NCBI RefSeq assembly: GCF_023016525.1
Contig: NZ_JALKCG010000001.1
Coordinates: forward strand, 124,001-188,000
Direction: 5' to 3'
DNA: 64,000 bases
DNA from: Ancylobacter koreensis
Lineage (GTDB): Bacteria > Pseudomonadota > Alphaproteobacteria > Rhizobiales > Xanthobacteraceae
Of this stretch, positions 1-9,146 are shown piece after piece (position 1 is the first letter of the stretch; each line of letters opens with the position of its first letter). The position numbers and the translations under genes were made by a program. The notes below the pieces were generated by a model. It made no database searches. It saw only the letters and a program-made list of their open reading frames with translations, and was not told the origin of the DNA.

Positions 1-721
1 GCGCCGGCGTCGCCCACACATGGTCGAGCCTCCGACCACGGTCGGAGGCGGCCCAGTCGGCCGCGCGGTAGCTCCACCAGGTGTAGAGCCTCTCCTGCGG
101 CGGGATGAAGTTGCGCATCACGTCGACCCAGCGCCCCGCCGCCTGCAACCTCGCCAGCTTCTCCACCTCGATCGGCGTATGGCTCACCACGTCGAGAAGC
201 TGCTTGTGGCTCCACACGTCGGTTTCCAGCGGGGCGATGTTGAGATCGCCCACCAGCACCGAGCGCGCCGCCGGGTCCTGCGGGTGCAGCGTCTCCCAGG
301 CGGTCGCCTCGTCGAGGAAGGCCAGCTTGTGGCGGAACTTCTCGTTCACCGCCGGGTCGGGAATGTCGCCGCCCGCCGGGATGTAGAAATTATGAATGGT
401 CAGCGGCGCCGCGAGCCCCGCCTCGCGGCCGAGCACCACCGAGATGTGGCGCGCATCGCCCATGTCGCAGAAGCCCTGCCGGCTCACCTCCTCGAACGGC
501 CGCTTCGAGAGGATGGCGACGCCGTGATAGCCCTTCTGGCCGTGGATCGCGGCGTGGGGATAGCCGAACCTGGCGGCGTCCTTCAGCGGGAAGGCGTCGT
601 CCGGCGTCTTCGTCTCCTGCAGGCAGATGACGTCCGGCTGCTGCTCGGCGGCGAGCTTGGCGACGAGACCGATGCGCAGGCGCACCGAATTGATGTTCCA
701 GGTGGCGATGGAAAGCGGCAA
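1..721 (-). CDS. xthA: Exodeoxyribonuclease III, C-terminus cut by window edge
   Basis: AP endonuclease / 3'-5' exonuclease of base excision repair (EEP superfamily). The reading frame runs from 721 off the left edge, so about 240 residues are present and perhaps 20-30 C-terminal residues are missing. Visible family motifs are the N-terminal ATWNINSVRLR, the metal-binding LQETK, the YHGVAIL stretch, the catalytic VGDLNIAP, and RRLDHVWAT close to the edge. No ATG fits. A TTG at 721 gives MPLSIATWNINS, which matches the usual family start; a second TTG at 730 is possible. It lies head-on upstream of lolA on the same strand, a neighbourhood common in Hyphomicrobiales. Family assignment is firm; the start is inferred. 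Confidence 0.9.
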   Translation of the reverse strand, partial: MPLSIATWNINSVRLRIGLVAKLAAEQQPDVICLQETKTPDDAFPLKDAARFGYPHAAIHGQKGYHGVAILSKRPFEEVSRQGFCDMGDARHISVVLGREAGLAAPLTIHNFYIPAGGDIPDPAVNEKFRHKLAFLDEATAWETLHPQDPAARSVLVGDLNIAPLETDVWSHKQLLDVVSHTPIEVEKLARLQAAGRWVDVMRNFIPPQERLYTWWSYRAADWAASDRGRRLDHVWATPA

Positions 722-855
722 GGCGGGCAAACCTGTCGAGGGCGGGATTCGGCCGCGACACTAGAGCATGTTCCGCCGAAGGTGAACGCGCCAGTCTGGT
801 GTCCCGGTCGCCTACGGGCATCGGCCGGAGGCGCTTTCTCGCAGTGGCCTCGCCC

Positions 856-1653
856 TCAGTTCCGGTTGATCACGAACAGCGCCGGGTCCGGCCGGTCGGC
901 GGTGTTGAGGTTGGAGACCGCGACCGTGGTGTCGTAGCCCTGCGGGTCCGTCACCGTCCACTGTTTGAGCTGCATGGTGTTGGCGTCGAACATGATCATC
1001 AGCCGGTAGGTGCCGACCATCGGCTGCTTCTCTTCCAGCACCACGGTGGCGAAGATGTCGTCCTGGTAGACGCCGGTGACGTTGGTGTTGCGGGCGAGGT
1101 CGAAATCCTCCGACAGCAGGAAGCGCAGCGGCGTCGCCGAGAGCGGGGAGATGTCCTGCGTCTTCAGCCGCTTGTCGCGCACCGCGACGGAACGCCCGTC
1201 GGCCACCAGCTCGATCGGGCTGGGAGGGGCATATTCGAACAGCACGCGGCCGGGCTTGAGGATGTAGAACTCGCCCTGCCGGCGCGTGCCGTCGGGATCG
1301 ACCTGCACGAAGTCGCCGGTCATGGTCTTGAAGCTGTTGAAATAATCGCTGATGCGCTGGACCGTGTCGGCCGCCGCACGGCGGTTGGAGGCCGCCGCCA
1401 TCTGGATGGTCGGATCGGCCTGCGCGCCGGCCGCCGCCGGCTTGGCCGCCACGGGCTTGGCCGCTGCCGGGCGGGCGGCGGGGGGCGCCACGGCGGCGGG
1501 GCTGGCCTGCGCCGTGCGGGTCATCGTGGCCTGTGCGGGCTTTTTCGGCGGCAGCGGCGCGGCGAAGGGAGGCGGAGGTACCTGCGCGAGCGCGGCGCCG
1601 GGCGGCAGCATCAGCAGGGCGGAAGCGGCGCAGGCGCGGATCAGATGGCGCAT
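856..1653 (-). CDS. lolA: Outer-membrane lipoprotein carrier protein LolA family
   Basis: Periplasmic carrier expected to shuttle lipoproteins from the LolCDE complex to the outer membrane. The 265-residue product has a signal peptide (residues 1-24, ending AALAQ), then an unusually long Ala/Pro-rich linker to about residue 85. The LolA fold follows: QRISDYFNSFKTMTGDFVQ, the GEFYILKPGRVLFEY strand and FLLSEDF. The start at 1653 is preferred over an ATG 21 bases upstream because GGAG sits 8 bases before it. It lies between ftsK and xthA on the same strand, a conserved neighbourhood. The linker is longer than in enterobacterial LolA. Confidence 0.88.
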   Translation of the reverse strand: MRHLIRACAASALLMLPPGAALAQVPPPPFAAPLPPKKPAQATMTRTAQASPAAVAPPAARPAAAKPVAAKPAAAGAQADPTIQMAAASNRRAAADTVQRISDYFNSFKTMTGDFVQVDPDGTRRQGEFYILKPGRVLFEYAPPSPIELVADGRSVAVRDKRLKTQDISPLSATPLRFLLSEDFDLARNTNVTGVYQDDIFATVVLEEKQPMVGTYRLMIMFDANTMQLKQWTVTDPQGYDTTVAVSNLNTADRPDPALFVINRN

Positions 1654-1824
1654 GGGCGCATCTCCATGGGGCACGTCGATGAGGCGCGACGCCGATTAGG
1701 CCGGCGCGGCGCGGAAATCCGTTCGGGCGACGCGGTTAGCGCGCCGCTGTGGCGATCCTGTGGCCCGGACGCTGGGGAAGGCGAAGCGCCCGCCCGGCGC
1801 CGGCGCATGTCGCCCCTCATCGGC

Positions 1825-4572
1825 TCAATACCCTTCCGCACCGGCGGATTCGGCGAGAATCTCGCGCTTGCCGGCATGGTTGGCCGGACCCACCAGTCCC
1901 TCGCGTTCCATGCGCTCGACCAGCGAGGCGGCGCGGTTGTAGCCGATCTGCAGCCGGCGCTGGATGTAGGAGGTGGAGCACTTCTTGTCCCGCAGCACCA
2001 CGGCCACCGCCTGGCTGTAGAGGTCGCCGCCCTCCTCGCCGCCCATGGCCGACTTGTCGAAGACGGCGCCGTCCTCGCCCTCCTCGTCGATATCGGTCGT
2101 CACGGCGTCGAGATAGTCGGGCGCGCCCTGCGCCTTCAGGTGCTCGACGACGCGCTCGACCTCCTGATCGGAGACGAAGGGGCCGTGCACGCGCGAGATG
2201 CGCCCGCCGCCCGCCATGTAGAGCATGTCGCCCTGGCCGAGGAGCTGTTCGGCGCCCATCTCGCCGAGGATGGTCCGCGAGTCGATTTTGCTCGTCACCT
2301 GGAAGGAGATGCGGGTCGGGAAGTTGGCCTTGATGGTGCCGGTGATGACGTCGACCGACGGGCGCTGCGTCGCCATGATGAGGTGGATGCCGGCGGCGCG
2401 CGCCATCTGGGCGAGGCGCTGGATGGCCCCCTCGATGTCCTTGCCGGCGACCATCATCAGGTCGGCCATCTCGTCCACCACGATGACGATGTAGGGGATC
2501 GGCGAGAGGTCCATCTCCTCGCGCTCGTAGATCGCCTCGCCGGTCTCCTTGTCGAAGCCGGTCTGCACGGTGCGCACGATCTGCTCGCCTTTGGCCTGCG
2601 CCTCGGCGATGCGGGCGTTGAAGCCGTCAATGTTGCGCACGCCGACCTTCGACATCTTGCGGTAGCGCTCCTCCATCTCGCGCACCGCCCATTTCAGGGC
2701 CACCACGGCCTTCTTGGGGTCGGTGACGACCGGGGAGAGCAGATGGGGGATCCCGTCATAGACCGAGAGCTCCAGCATCTTGGGGTCGATCATGATGAGC
2801 CGGCAGTTCTCCGGCCGGTGCCGGTAAAGCAGGCTCAGGATCATCGTGTTGATGGCGACCGACTTGCCCGAGCCTGTGGTGCCGGCGACGAGCAGGTGCG
2901 GCATGCGGGCCAGGTCGACAATCACCGGCTCGCCGCCGATGGTCTTGCCCAGCGCGATGGCGAGCTTGTGCGCCGCCTCGCCGAAATCGCGGGCGGCCAG
3001 TATCTCGCGCAGCAGCACCTTGTCGCGCTTGGGGTTGGGCAGCTCGATGCCGATGGCGTTCTTGCCCGGGATCACCGCGACGCGGGCCGAGATCGCGCTC
3101 ATCGAGCGGGCGATGTCGTCGGCGAGGCCGATGACGCGGCTCGACTTGATGCCCGGCGCCGGCTCCAGCTCATAGAGCGTCACGACAGGACCGGGGCGCG
3201 CATTGACGATGGCGCCGCGCACGCCGAAATCGTCCAGCACGCCTTCCAGCAGCCGGGCGTTCTCGTCCAGCGCCTCGCGCGGCAGGGCGGGACCGCTGCG
3301 CGGGGGCGGCGGCGTCAGCAGGTCGAGGCCGGGCATCATGTAGCGGCGGCGCTGCTCCTCCAGCGCGGCGCGCCCGCCACGGATCGAGCGCAGCGGCGGC
3401 GGGCGGCGATTGGGGGAAGCCGGAGGCGCGGGCGGGGCTTCCGGAGCGATGCGGTCGAGGTCGCCCGCCACGGCGTCATCGTCCTCCGCCTCGAAGCCGG
3501 CCGATTCGAAGCCGGCCACATCATCCTCGGGGTCGAAATCGTCACGCCCGTGAAAACTCGGCTCGTGGCGCGAGCCGCGCGCCGGCGGCAGGTCGTCTTC
3601 CTCGTCCATGCCGAAGGCACCGCGCAGCCGCTCGCCCAGAGGGCGCCGTTCGCGCACCGGACGGCGCGGCGTGTCCGAGCCGAAACGCGCCTTCGCCGAC
3701 AGGACGGCGTGCGTCGCCATGCCGAGCACGAAGGCGAGCCGGCCCGGCTCGTCATCCTCGTAGCCCGCCTCCTCGTCCTCGTCCTCCGCCGGCGCCTCGC
3801 CGCCGCGCAGCCCGCCGCCGACGGCGATGGGCAGGGCAATGCCGGCGCCGAGCAGGCAGACCGCGCCGATCACCGCATAGTCGAGCGTACCGAGCCAGGC
3901 GGCGCGGAAGGCGGCCGGCACCGCCAGCACGCCCTCGCCCAGCACGCCGCCGAGCCCGCTCGGCAGCGGCCAGGTGCCGAAGCGCGGCAGGCAGGCGGCG
4001 AAGCCCGCGGCGAACACGACCCCAAGAACCAGCGCAATGGCACGCGCGCGCGGCCGGCGCGGGCGCCGATGCGTGAGGACCAGCCAGCCCCAGACGCCGA
4101 GCGGCAGCACCACCGCGAGCGCGGCGACGCCGAAAAGCTGCATGAGAAGGTCGGCGAACATCGCGCCGGGAAGGCCGAGGAAGTTCGACGGCGCCGCCGC
4201 GCTGGAGCGGCTGAGGCTGGGGTCGTCTGCCGACCAGCTCGCCAGCGCGAGGAGCATGAGGGCGCTCAGCGCCAGCAAAGCGAGGCCGACCAGTTCCGCC
4301 GCGCGACGACCGAGCAGGCCCTTAATCTCCTCGGGAAGGAAGCCGCCCTGCGTGCTCTTGCGGCGCCCGCCCTTGGCGCGCACCACCGGCCGGCCGGCCG
4401 TCTTGGCGGCCAGCTTGGCGCCCGCCTTGCCGGTTGGCGCCGTGTTGGGCGGACGTCCCGCGCGGCCGCCGCTGCGCGCCGGCAGGGCCTCCGACAGGTC
4501 CCGCGCCGCGCGCGGCGCCGACGGCGAAAGGCGTCCCATCTGCCCCATGTCGCGTCCCGTTTCCCGGCCCAT
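1825..4572 (-). CDS. ftsK: DNA translocase FtsK
   Basis: Septum-anchored DNA pump that segregates chromosome termini and activates XerCD recombination at dif. The 915-residue product has a basic N-terminus, four membrane helices (about residues 93-113, 143-168, 177-195, 231-251) and an acidic, Pro-rich linker (about 260-430). The RecA-like motor has Walker A GTTGSGKS (564-571) and Walker [11 protein letters not shown] (about 695-704). A C-terminal winged-helix gamma domain (from about 850) contains [16 protein letters not shown], the part that reads KOPS. The frame stays open upstream into the aminotransferase gene. The ATG at 4572 follows that gene's stop by 20 bases; ATGs at 4548 or 4539 are alternatives. 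Confidence 0.96.
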   Translation of the reverse strand: MGRETGRDMGQMGRLSPSAPRAARDLSEALPARSGGRAGRPPNTAPTGKAGAKLAAKTAGRPVVRAKGGRRKSTQGGFLPEEIKGLLGRRAAELVGLALLALSALMLLALASWSADDPSLSRSSAAAPSNFLGLPGAMFADLLMQLFGVAALAVVLPLGVWGWLVLTHRRPRRPRARAIALVLGVVFAAGFAACLPRFGTWPLPSGLGGVLGEGVLAVPAAFRAAWLGTLDYAVIGAVCLLGAGIALPIAVGGGLRGGEAPAEDEDEEAGYEDDEPGRLAFVLGMATHAVLSAKARFGSDTPRRPVRERRPLGERLRGAFGMDEEDDLPPARGSRHEPSFHGRDDFDPEDDVAGFESAGFEAEDDDAVAGDLDRIAPEAPPAPPASPNRRPPPLRSIRGGRAALEEQRRRYMMPGLDLLTPPPPRSGPALPREALDENARLLEGVLDDFGVRGAIVNARPGPVVTLYELEPAPGIKSSRVIGLADDIARSMSAISARVAVIPGKNAIGIELPNPKRDKVLLREILAARDFGEAAHKLAIALGKTIGGEPVIVDLARMPHLLVAGTTGSGKSVAINTMILSLLYRHRPENCRLIMIDPKMLELSVYDGIPHLLSPVVTDPKKAVVALKWAVREMEERYRKMSKVGVRNIDGFNARIAEAQAKGEQIVRTVQTGFDKETGEAIYEREEMDLSPIPYIVIVVDEMADLMMVAGKDIEGAIQRLAQMARAAGIHLIMATQRPSVDVITGTIKANFPTRISFQVTSKIDSRTILGEMGAEQLLGQGDMLYMAGGGRISRVHGPFVSDQEVERVVEHLKAQGAPDYLDAVTTDIDEEGEDGAVFDKSAMGGEEGGDLYSQAVAVVLRDKKCSTSYIQRRLQIGYNRAASLVERMEREGLVGPANHAGKREILAESAGAEGY

Positions 4573-4592
4573 GCCCGCCCGCCCCCTGCGCT

Positions 4593-5846
4593 TCAGGACA
4601 GGCCGGCCAGCAGGCGCGGCAGCGCCGCCTGCGTGGTGGCGAGGTCCTGCACCAGCGCGATGCGCAGATAGTCGGCGCCCGGATTGCGCCCATCGGCCCC
4701 CGTGCGGCAGAGATAGCCGCCGGGCACGGTGCGCAGCCCCTCCCGCTGCCACAGCCGGCGGGCCGCCGCCTCGCCGCCGCCCACGGAAGCGACGTTCAGC
4801 CAGAGGAAGAAGCCGCCATCCGGCCGCTCATAGTCGAAATGGCCGGCCAGCACGCGGTCGGCGAGGTCGAACTTGGCGCGGTAGAGATCGCGGCTCGCCG
4901 CCACATGCGCCTCGTCGGCCAGCGCCGCGACGCCCACCCATTGCAGCGGCTCGGGCACCTGCGGCGCGGCAACGTTGCGGAAATCGGCGAAGGCCTCGAT
5001 GAAGCGCGCGTCGCCGGCGCAGAAACCGCAGCGCAGGCCCGGCAGGCTGGAGCGCTTGGACAGCGAGTTGAAGGCCACGACGCCGGCGAAATCGGCACCC
5101 GCGACCTCAAGAATGCCGGTCGGCGGCGCGTCCCCCAGCCAGATCTCGGAATAGCACTCGTCCGCAAAGACCATCACCTCATGGGCGCGGCAGAGCGCGA
5201 CGAGCCGCTCCAGATAGGCGCGCGGAGCGATGGTGCCCTGCGGGTTGGCGGGAGAGGCGAAATAGAGCGCGACGGCGCGGTCGAGCAGGTCCGGGGTCAG
5301 CGCATCGAGGTCCGGCAGCCAGCCCCCGCCCGGCGGCAGCGGCAGGTCGACGCTCGCGCAGCCGGCGGCCTCCGCCCCCGCGCCATAGGCGGCGTAGAAC
5401 GGGTTGGGCAGCAGCACCACCGGCGCACTGTTGCCGAGCAGCACGTGCTTGCGTGGCGAGAGCAGGCGGCGGGCCATCAGCGCGGCGAAGAACAGCCCCT
5501 CGCGCGAACCGTTGAGCACCAGCACCTCGCGCTCGGCGTCCGGCGCGCGGGCGAGCGCATAGCGGCGGGCGAACCAGTCGGAGGCGGCGCGGCGGAACTC
5601 GGGCAGACCCTTGCCGGCGGGGTAGCGGCCGAAGCCGTCGAGATGGGTCGCCAGCACCTCGCCGACGAAATCCGGCATGGCGTGGCGCGGCTCGCCGACG
5701 GCGAGGCTCAGCGCCGGCTTGCCGGGCGCGATGTCGGCCAGGAGTTCGGTGAGGCGCACGAAGGGCGAGCGGGCCGCCGGCCCGGGATCGGGAACCGGGA
5801 GCGCCGCCGAATCGCTCGCCACGCCTTGGAAAACGGGATCGGACAC
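4593..5846 (-). CDS. PLP-dependent class I/II aminotransferase
   Basis: Fold-type I aminotransferase of 417 residues, of the kind often annotated as N-succinyldiaminopimelate or aspartate aminotransferase. It shows the substrate-loop region [16 protein letters not shown], the cofactor-ring stretch [24 protein letters not shown], the PLP-contacting ADECYSEI, and the Schiff-base lysine in [13 protein letters not shown] (K264). It lies directly upstream of ftsK on the same strand with a 20-base gap, so the two are probably co-transcribed. Amino-donor and acceptor specificity cannot be read from the sequence. A role in lysine/diaminopimelate synthesis is a family-level guess. Confidence 0.85.
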   Translation of the reverse strand: MSDPVFQGVASDSAALPVPDPGPAARSPFVRLTELLADIAPGKPALSLAVGEPRHAMPDFVGEVLATHLDGFGRYPAGKGLPEFRRAASDWFARRYALARAPDAEREVLVLNGSREGLFFAALMARRLLSPRKHVLLGNSAPVVLLPNPFYAAYGAGAEAAGCASVDLPLPPGGGWLPDLDALTPDLLDRAVALYFASPANPQGTIAPRAYLERLVALCRAHEVMVFADECYSEIWLGDAPPTGILEVAGADFAGVVAFNSLSKRSSLPGLRCGFCAGDARFIEAFADFRNVAAPQVPEPLQWVGVAALADEAHVAASRDLYRAKFDLADRVLAGHFDYERPDGGFFLWLNVASVGGGEAAARRLWQREGLRTVPGGYLCRTGADGRNPGADYLRIALVQDLATTQAALPRLLAGLS

Positions 5847-5969
5847 CGGGAAAACGTCTCGCCTCGCGCCACGGGAATGCGGCGTCTCGCACCAGAATAG
5901 GCCGGCGCGGTAAAGGCGTTCTTAACCATGGAAGGCGGCGGCAGGCTCGCGGTGAAAAGCCCTCCAATG

Positions 5970-5999
5970 AAAAAGACCCCGGCACGAGGGCCGGGGTCC
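5970..5999 (-). terminator. Rho-independent terminator of glnK-amtB
   Basis: A perfect 9-bp GC-rich stem (5975-5983 with 5990-5998, GACCCCGGC/GCCGGGGTC) and 6-base loop are followed, on the minus strand, by a run of five T (complement of 5970-5974). It lies about 70 bases after the amtB stop, so it fits as the end of the glnK-amtB transcript. Confidence 0.85.
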
Positions 6000-6069
6000 C
6001 AGAGGCAGCGGGAGGCTGCGGGTAGGGAAGCGCCGGCGCGGGGAAGGGCCCGCCGCGCCGGGAAGCCGA

Positions 6070-7434
6070 TCAGCTGTGGTAGGCGCGCTCGCCGTGCTCG
6101 ACGATGTCGAGACCCTCGCGCTCCTTCTCCACCGACGGACGCAGGCCGACGATGATGTTGACGATGTAGTAGAGGATCGCCGAGACGACGCCGCACCACA
6201 CGATGGTCATGCCGACCGCCTGGATCTGCACCCACACCTGGTGGCCCATCTCGTAGTCGGCGATGCCCGGGCCGCCGAGCGCCGGAGCGACGACGATGCC
6301 GGTGCCGATGGCGCCGACGATGCCGCCCACGCCATGGACGCCGAACACGTCGAGGCTGTCGTCATAGCCGAGCGCGTTCTTGATGGTGGTGCAGAAGAAG
6401 AAGCAGACGATCGAGGCGACGAAGCCGAGGACGATCGCGCCCAGCGGGCCCGACAGGCCGGCCGCCGGGGTGATGGCGACGAGGCCCGCCACCATGCCGG
6501 AGATCGCGCCGAGCATGGAGGGCTTGCCCTTGGCCAGCCACTCGATGAGGGTCCAGCCCACGATCGCGCCGGCGGTGGCGACGAAGGTGTTGATCACGGC
6601 GAGCGTGGTGCCGGCATTGGCCTCCAGGTTGGAGCCGGCGTTGAAGCCGAACCAGCCGACCCACAGGACGCTGGCGCCGACCATCGCGAAGGGCAGCGAG
6701 TGGGGAGGCATCAGTTCCTTGCCGAAGCCGGTGCGCTTGCCGATGATGATGCAGCCCACGAGGCCCGCGATACCGGCATTGATGTGCACCACGGTGCCGC
6801 CGGCGAAGTCCAGGGCGCCCATGGCGAACAGGTAGCCTTCCGAGAACCACACCATGTGGGCGATCGGGAAGTATACGAACGTCACCCAGAGGATGCAGAA
6901 CAGCACGATCGCCGAGAACTTCATGCGCTCGGCGAAGGCGCCGATGATCAGCGCGGGGGTGATGGCCGAGAAGGTCATCTGGAAGACGATGAAGATGTAT
7001 TCGGGGATCTTCACATTGGCCGAGAAGGTGTCGGCCAGGCTCTCCGTCGTGACGCCCGCGAGGAAGGCCTTCTCGAAGCCGCCGATGAAGGCGTTGCCCG
7101 AGGTGAAGGCGAGCGAGTAGCCATAGGCGACCCAGATGAGCATCATCACCGCGGCGATGACGGTGACCTGCATCAGCACGGACAGCATGTTCTTGGCGCG
7201 CACGAGGCCGCCATAGAACAGGGCGAGGCCCGGCACGGTCATGAACAGCACGAGGATGGACGAGATCATCATCCAGGTGATGTCGCCCTTGTCCACGGTG
7301 GCGACCGCGGCAGCGGCCTCGGCGGTGGCTTCCGCGCCGGTGGCCGGGTTGTCCTGGGCGAACGCGGCGGCGGCGAACAGCGCCGTGGCCGCCAGCGCGG
7401 GAATTCCCGCCCGTATCCAGTTCTTCGTCGTCAT
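6070..7434 (-). CDS. amtB: Ammonium transporter Amt
   Basis: Inner-membrane ammonium channel of 454 residues. It has a cleavable signal sequence (to about residue 25, AAAAFAQ), an Ala-rich periplasmic stretch, then eleven expected helices. Family marks are VPGLALFYGGLVRAKNMLS, the first pore histidine in IAHMVWFSEGYL, HINAGIAGLVG, and the second pore histidine in DVFGVHGVGGIVGAIGTG. The start at 7434 has GGAG 10 bases upstream and leaves the signal peptide intact; an upstream ATG would add seven residues. It follows glnK by about 50 bases. GlnK normally blocks this channel when nitrogen is plentiful. Confidence 0.95.
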   Translation of the reverse strand: MTTKNWIRAGIPALAATALFAAAAFAQDNPATGAEATAEAAAAVATVDKGDITWMMISSILVLFMTVPGLALFYGGLVRAKNMLSVLMQVTVIAAVMMLIWVAYGYSLAFTSGNAFIGGFEKAFLAGVTTESLADTFSANVKIPEYIFIVFQMTFSAITPALIIGAFAERMKFSAIVLFCILWVTFVYFPIAHMVWFSEGYLFAMGALDFAGGTVVHINAGIAGLVGCIIIGKRTGFGKELMPPHSLPFAMVGASVLWVGWFGFNAGSNLEANAGTTLAVINTFVATAGAIVGWTLIEWLAKGKPSMLGAISGMVAGLVAITPAAGLSGPLGAIVLGFVASIVCFFFCTTIKNALGYDDSLDVFGVHGVGGIVGAIGTGIVVAPALGGPGIADYEMGHQVWVQIQAVGMTIVWCGVVSAILYYIVNIIVGLRPSVEKEREGLDIVEHGERAYHS

Positions 7435-7485
7435 GGGTTCAATGCTCCGTCGCAATCGGAAAATGTCGGGATGAGTGACGCGGGC

Positions 7486-7824
7486 TCAGAGCGCGTCGGC
7501 GTCGGTCTCGCCGGTGCGGATGCGCACGGCCTGGTCGATCGCATAGACGAAGATCTTGCCGTCGCCGATCTGGCCGGTCTTGGCCGAAGTGGTGATGGCG
7601 TCGATGACCTTGGAAACCTGATCGGAAGGCACGGCCACCTCGATCTTGAGCTTCGGCAGGAAGCTCACCGCGTATTCCGCGCCGCGATAGATCTCGGTGT
7701 GGCCCTTCTGACGGCCGTATCCCTTGACCTCCGTGACGGTCAGTCCGTGCACACCGATCCCAGTGAGCGCATCCCGGACCTCCTCAAGCTTGAAAGGCTT
7801 GATGATAGCCATGACGATCTTCAT
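7486..7824 (-). CDS. glnK: P-II family nitrogen regulator GlnK
   Basis: Trimeric 2-oxoglutarate/ATP sensor of 112 residues, the standard P-II length. The T-loop carries the uridylylation tyrosine Y51 in RGAEYAVSFLPK, and the C-terminal signature region reads KTGQIGDGKIFVYAIDQAVRIRTGE. The partner is AmtB, encoded immediately downstream. Position before amtB argues for GlnK rather than GlnB. Expression is probably nitrogen-controlled, given the sigma-54-like promoter 110-127 bases ahead of its start. Confidence 0.96.
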   Translation of the reverse strand: MKIVMAIIKPFKLEEVRDALTGIGVHGLTVTEVKGYGRQKGHTEIYRGAEYAVSFLPKLKIEVAVPSDQVSKVIDAITTSAKTGQIGDGKIFVYAIDQAVRIRTGETDADAL

Positions 7825-7934
7825 GGTTCCTGTCCCCGCTTGGCCCCGAACCGCTTTTGCAGGTTTCCGGGCGTTTCATGTCGGACTCGGCCAGGCGGAT
7901 TACACTCAAATCCTCGGTCAAGCCGACGACAGGG

Positions 7935-7951
7935 AATCAATTCGCGTGCCA
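7935..7951 (-). promoter_or_regulatory. Sigma-54-like promoter of glnK-amtB
   Basis: On the minus strand the sequence reads TGGCACGCGAATTGATT. Compared with TGGCACG-N4-TTGCW, the -24 half is perfect and the spacing is right, but the -12 GC is GA, a weak point. It is the only promoter-like site I find in the 320-base gap between tesB and glnK (7825-8144). No convincing NtrC palindrome was found there. The rest of the gap holds short GC-rich repeats near 8040-8065. Confidence 0.45.
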
Positions 7952-8144
7952 ACCGTGTGCGGCAAACGGTTTGTGTTCATTCGAACGGTGGTACGCGACA
8001 TTGATGGCCGTCGCGGAATCGTGAGTCGGCGGCATTTTGGGGCGGGGCCGGCGGGGCCGGCACAATGGCCGCTGCTCATTTCTTGATCGACGCGGCGTGC
8101 CACGATCGGAACCCGCCCCACAATTGCCACAAGCTGATTAATAT

Positions 8145-9020
8145 TCAGGCAGATGCATCGCTCTTAGGCGTCACCGGGCGAATCAGCCCCTCTTGCGCCA
8201 CCGAGGCGACCAGCCGGCCGGCACGGTTATAGACCAGTCCCCGCGCAAGGCCGCGCGCGCCGGAGGCGCTCGGGCTGTCCTGCATGTAGAGCAGCCAGTC
8301 GTCGGCGCGGAACGGGCGATGCAGCCACAGCGCATGGTCGAGGCTGGCCGCCTGGATGTTCTGACCGAGCACGCTGGCGCCGTGCACCAGCGTCGTCGAT
8401 TCGAGCAGCGTCATGTCGCTGGCATAGGCGAGCACGGCACGGTGCAGGCCGGCATCGTCCGGCAGGGCGCCGGCGGCGCGGAACCACACGGCCCGGCACG
8501 GCGCCGTGCGCGGCTCGCCGAGCCCCACCGGCTTCAGCTCGATCGGGCGGGGGCGCATCCAGTAGTCCAGAACCGGCTGCGGCAGCCGCGCGCGCGCATC
8601 GTCAGGCAGATCGCCGATGCCCGGCACTTCCTCCGGCGAGGGCACCGCCATGTCGAGGTCGAGCTGGTGCTCCAGCCCCGGCTCCTCGCGGTGGAACGAC
8701 ACCGACATGATGAAGATCGGCCGGCCGTGCTGAATGGCGACGGTGCGCCGCGTGGCGAAGCTGCGCCCGTCCCGCACCCGCTCCACCTCGTAGACGATGG
8801 GCACGGCAGGATCGCCGCCGAGCAGGAAATAGGCGTGCATGGAATGGGCGGCGAGCCCGACCGTACGCTGCGCCGCCACCAGCGCCTGCGCCAGCACCTG
8901 CCCGCCGAACACGCGGGTACGGAACGGCCAGCTCTCCGGCGGGTTGGAGCCGCGGAACAGGTTCTCCTCCAGCGGTTCCAGATCGAGCAGGCCGACGAGC
9001 TCGGCAACGTTGTTCGACAT
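8145..9020 (-). CDS. tesB: Acyl-CoA thioesterase II
   Basis: Double-hotdog thioesterase of 291 residues that hydrolyses medium/long acyl-CoA to free fatty acid and CoA. Both hotdog halves are visible: N-terminal FGGQVLAQALVAAQRTV with HSMHAYFLLGGD and GRSFATRRTVAIQHG, and C-terminal YASDMTLLES, ASLDHALWLHRPF and LVASVAQEGLIR. The catalytic Asp, Thr/Ser and Gln of the family are expected in those last three blocks. It is transcribed away from the ubiquinone-type hydroxylase gene, the conserved arrangement in this order. Confidence 0.94.
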   Translation of the reverse strand: MSNNVAELVGLLDLEPLEENLFRGSNPPESWPFRTRVFGGQVLAQALVAAQRTVGLAAHSMHAYFLLGGDPAVPIVYEVERVRDGRSFATRRTVAIQHGRPIFIMSVSFHREEPGLEHQLDLDMAVPSPEEVPGIGDLPDDARARLPQPVLDYWMRPRPIELKPVGLGEPRTAPCRAVWFRAAGALPDDAGLHRAVLAYASDMTLLESTTLVHGASVLGQNIQAASLDHALWLHRPFRADDWLLYMQDSPSASGARGLARGLVYNRAGRLVASVAQEGLIRPVTPKSDASA

Positions 9021-9146
9021 TGGAGGCGGCTCTCCTGCGTGCGGCGCGCGGCTTTGACCGGGCGCATTGTTCGAGGCGGGTAGCTAAGGCATATGATGCC
9101 CGGCGCACAATCCGGGCGTTGGGCGAAGAAGACGGGAGCGAGGGCG

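Noticed and set aside
799-4671. 1290-residue open frame on the plus strand opposite lolA and ftsK
   Set aside because: It is antisense to two firmly identified genes, has His/Arg/Asp-rich composition without domains, and is the expected mirror frame in high-GC DNA.
7918-8130. 70-residue minus-strand frame between tesB and glnK
   Set aside because: No ribosome-binding site or family, and it overlaps the sigma-54-like promoter; treated as non-coding.
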